A stretch of 63,835 nucleotides of DNA from CAYMMX01 sp964391675 (GTDB lineage Bacteria; Cyanobacteriota; Vampirovibrionia; Gastranaerophilales; Gastranaerophilaceae), in the NCBI GenBank assembly GCA_964391675.1, contig CAYMMX010000010.1:1-63835 (forward strand), written 5' to 3'. The position numbers and the translations under genes are program-made. Below are positions 61,807 to 63,835 of the stretch, piece after piece. Within the stretch, counting starts at the first letter, position 1. Each line of letters opens with the position of its first letter. Below the pieces are notes generated by a model that was not told the DNA's origin, made no database searches, and worked only from the letters and a program-made list of their open reading frames with translations.

Positions 61807-61835
61807 ACTATAACAAATTATATAAAAACTGTCAA
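61807..61835 (-). promoter_or_regulatory. Near-consensus sigma-70 promoter of the arg operon
   Basis: On the minus strand, perfect TTGACA (61835-61830), a 17-base spacer and TATAGT (61812-61807). The predicted start near 61800 gives a leader of about 200 bases. No ArgR box is evident. Confidence 0.85.
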
Positions 61836-61864
61836 CCCTTGTAATAGAAAAATGTTTCATTATG

Positions 61865-62716
61865 TTATTTGGGTGGACTGCTAAATAACATCTGATGTCC
61901 AATCCCTAAATTCTTTATGTGCAATTGACTTGATAGATTTAGTTTTGCCTTAAAATCTGTACAATGACAAGGGTAAAGTTGTTTTATATCTTGTTTTTTT
62001 AAATATCTGATTATTTTATCCATTTTATCTTTCGGAGTGTCAATCAAGTGAAAACCGCCAATAATAATTTCTATTTTTGTTGTTTTAAGTAGTTTTTGAC
62101 TGTATTCGATGATATTACAAATGCCTGAATGGGAACAACCCGTTATAATTGATAAGCCGCTATCTGTTTTATAAATTAATGCTGAATCTTCTAGAATATA
62201 ATCATCTTCATATTTTCCATTTCTTAAAACTTTTTCCATCGGTTCTCGTCCTTCAAAATCATTGAAACGAGGGATTTCACCCAAGAAAATAAGATTATCA
62301 GTTAGGTTATAAGGTTCATCTGTTGTTACAACTTCAAAACATTTTTTTAGTTTTTCTTCTGTTAGCATACAGCCGATTTCGCCAAAACCTTCTTCGTATT
62401 TTTCTAAAAATGTATCAGGATGTGTGACAATCGTCGGCTTTTTAACTTTTTGTTTTTGTTCAAGCGCAGACATATAAAACGCCATATAATGATTAAGCCC
62501 CCAAGTGTGGTCATAATGTCCATGTGAAAGGATAATATAATCCAAATCAAGAAGATTTATTCCAAGATTAATTGCGTTTTTAATAAAAATATCAGAATAT
62601 CCTGTATCAAAAAGAATTCTTTTGCCATCATCTTCTATATAAAAACAAAGTCCGTGTTCCGCTAAAAGCCTTCTACAATCAGACATATTATCATCTACTA
62701 AAATGATTAGCTCCAT
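61865..62716 (-). CDS. Metallo-beta-lactamase-fold hydrolase
   Basis: 283 residues. The metal-site motif ILSHGHYDHTWGL, an upstream ILFDTGYSD, the later TGCSHSGICNII and GGFHL, and PCHCTDFKA are typical of the 'MBL-fold metallohydrolase' group related to the methanopterin-synthesis enzyme (RFA-P synthase-like, COG1237). The substrate is unknown. It starts immediately after the methyltransferase stop, so the two are co-transcribed. Confidence 0.85.
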   Translation of the reverse strand: MELIILVDDNMSDCRRLLAEHGLCFYIEDDGKRILFDTGYSDIFIKNAINLGINLLDLDYIILSHGHYDHTWGLNHYMAFYMSALEQKQKVKKPTIVTHPDTFLEKYEEGFGEIGCMLTEEKLKKCFEVVTTDEPYNLTDNLIFLGEIPRFNDFEGREPMEKVLRNGKYEDDYILEDSALIYKTDSGLSIITGCSHSGICNIIEYSQKLLKTTKIEIIIGGFHLIDTPKDKMDKIIRYLKKQDIKQLYPCHCTDFKAKLNLSSQLHIKNLGIGHQMLFSSPPK

Positions 62717-63304
62717 TTATAATACCTCAAATTGTATCATATAAAACGAATCAAGGTCAGTATATGATATTTGCTTAAATCCATATTTTGTTATAATTTC
62801 TTTTAGCTCTTCTGGAGATAAGCGTATTTCTGCTGGAGGGCCAAAAGAAGTTTCTTCTTTTTTTATTTCTATAATCGCAAGTTTGCCTTTTTTCTTTATA
62901 ATTCGATGAAGCTCTTCAAATAGAAATTCACCATATTTTGATAAATCAATTCCGTGTATAACTGTGCAAATAAAACATATATCACAAGTCTGATTATCAA
63001 GCAAAATTTTATTTTTTATATCAGAAGTTAATGCTTTTAAGTTTTTAATGCCCAGTAATTTTGCCTTGCTGTTTAATCTGTTTTCTATTTCTTTCCATTG
63101 GTCAAGTGCATAAACCATACCCGTTTCGCCAACAATTTGAGAGGCTTTTATTGAATAATCCCCTGCCCCACAGCCTATATCAAGAAATGAATAACCTTCT
63201 CTTAAATCCAATTTTTCAAAAACAAGATTAACATCAAATCTATTATAGCTGCTAATTCCGTTTTTTTGTTTCTCTATTCCTTCGTGGTTGTAAATAGTGT
63301 TCAT
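62717..63304 (-). CDS. Class I SAM-dependent methyltransferase
   Basis: 195 residues with Rossmann motif I FLDIGCGAGDYSIKA, an acidic loop ALDQWKE (motif II), CDICFICTVIHGID (motif IV-like) and ELHRIIKKKGKLAIIEIKKE (post-motif III). The acceptor is unknown; Methyltransf_11/31-type enzymes modify small molecules or quinones. The start ATG has GAAGGGA upstream. It is cotranscribed with the MBL gene. Confidence 0.85.
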   Translation of the reverse strand: MNTIYNHEGIEKQKNGISSYNRFDVNLVFEKLDLREGYSFLDIGCGAGDYSIKASQIVGETGMVYALDQWKEIENRLNSKAKLLGIKNLKALTSDIKNKILLDNQTCDICFICTVIHGIDLSKYGEFLFEELHRIIKKKGKLAIIEIKKEETSFGPPAEIRLSPEELKEIITKYGFKQISYTDLDSFYMIQFEVL

Positions 63305-63331
63305 ATTTTCCCTTCTTTAATTTTTCTATTT

Positions 63332-63835
63332 TTACTGTTTCCCTACATCATATCCACGTGAAACTAGAATAAATGGAATTAATTTATCAATATATGGAAT
63401 TCCTGCAAAAGCAAGTGCAACAGGTAAATCATCAACATGTATCAAAAAATCTTTTACTCCAAGCTTTCTTTTGTGTTCTTCTTTTGGAGAAATTGAGCTA
63501 TTAATTTTGTTTGCTATATTTGAACCTATAAATGCACCAATAGCAACACCTCCAAAAACTGATATAAAGTTACCTATATTTTTAATAATTTTGCTAGATT
63601 TTTCAGTTAATTTTGCATTTGCATTTTTGAACAAAGATAGAAATAAAAGTGGAAACGCAACATTTGATAAAAGCTGGAAACTAGCTTCTTTAAGTTTTGC
63701 CCGTTTATTTCTACCTTTATCTTCAATAATTCCACCAGCAAAGCCTCCTATAATAGAGCCTAATGCAATAATGAAAATGTTTTTGGTATTTGCAAAATCT
63801 GTTTTTAAAATTCGATTTAATAAGTTTTTACTTTG
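63332..63835 (-). CDS. Membrane protein of unknown function, 5' end outside the window
   Basis: The frame is open from the window edge to the stop at 63332, giving 167 C-terminal residues. The TTG at 63634 is probably internal, because coding continues upstream without a stop. It has three glycine-rich hydrophobic stretches (NIFIIALGSIIGGFAGGII, VAFPLLFLSLF, ISVFGGVAIGAFIGSNIA) and a C-terminal LPVALAFAGIPYIDKLIPFI. No family is recognised; the style resembles the large unknown membrane proteins at 28956 and 30747. Confidence 0.55.
   Translation of the reverse strand, partial: QSKNLLNRILKTDFANTKNIFIIALGSIIGGFAGGIIEDKGRNKRAKLKEASFQLLSNVAFPLLFLSLFKNANAKLTEKSSKIIKNIGNFISVFGGVAIGAFIGSNIANKINSSISPKEEHKRKLGVKDFLIHVDDLPVALAFAGIPYIDKLIPFILVSRGYDVGKQ

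Noticed and set aside
1..63835. CRISPR arrays, insertion sequences, phage or integrase genes
   Set aside because: No regularly spaced repeats, transposase-, integrase- or Cas-like proteins were seen.

Overview
This AT-rich, densely packed bacterial window has many TTG/GTG starts, ATGA-type overlaps and mostly short intergenic gaps. The gene set suggests a flagellated, non-photosynthetic relative of Cyanobacteria of the Melainabacteria/Vampirovibrionia (Gastranaerophilales-like) type. The grounds are a DprA-like SLOG protein, a Ycf19/YggT protein, an NrtR-like Nudix regulator, an iron-only-hydrogenase-like chemoreceptor, and large unannotated membrane proteins with a short N-terminal 'F-x-G/A' motif that I associate with this group. 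The lineage is an inference (about 0.7), because no rRNA or marker-gene comparison was possible.

Layout. 1-4.3 kb: housekeeping and unknown genes (partial SLOG protein, HEAT-like protein, PHP phosphoesterase, membrane protein, zinc ribbon, RNase PH). 4.4-16.3 kb: a chemotaxis/motility supercluster. It begins with a soluble [FeFe]-hydrogenase-like/MCP fusion, a degenerate HD-GYP protein, a FliY-like switch protein and a TPR protein, and continues as cheY-cheX-cheX'-cheA-cheW-mcp-cheR-cheB. 16.5-17.3 kb: an unknown secreted- or flagella-like protein behind a sigma-28-like promoter. 17.5-17.75 kb: tRNA-Leu(UAG) beside an inverted partial copy of its own 5' half. 17.9-28.7 kb: DAACS transporter, ileS, holB, tcdA, secG, an NrtR-like regulator, a lytic transglycosylase with a structured leader, and mtnP-yggT-nupC (nucleoside salvage). 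29-33.6 kb: two paralogous multi-spanning membrane proteins of unknown function, then YtxH, DUF948-like and YtxH proteins. 33.6-35.8 kb: TadG-like and TadE-like pilus proteins. 35.9-36.9 kb: a sugar nucleotidyltransferase. 37.2-45.7 kb: a NarL-type two-component pair heading flgB-flgC-fliE and fliF-fliG-fliH-fliI. 45.8-57.9 kb: purC-S-Q-L-F-M-D-E, guaB, guaA and a glycosyltransferase. 58-61.8 kb (minus): argF-argG-argH behind a leader. 61.9 kb to the end (minus): an MBL hydrolase, a methyltransferase and a partial membrane protein.

How they work together. The sensory cluster and the flagellar cluster together encode reception (a soluble Fe-S receptor and a sensorless membrane MCP), the CheA/CheW/CheY pathway, adaptation (CheR/CheB, no CheD or CheZ seen), CheX-type phosphatases, the switch (FliG, FliN/FliY-like), the MS ring, the proximal rod and the export ATPase. 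The pur-gua run makes IMP from PRPP except for steps encoded elsewhere (purN, purB, purH and possibly purK), then GMP.

Most striking observation. The argFGH leader has all the parts of a ribosome-mediated transcription attenuator: a consensus promoter, a 25-codon leader ORF with tandem Arg codons, a pause hairpin over those codons, a mutually exclusive antiterminator, and a 19-bp terminator directly before argF.
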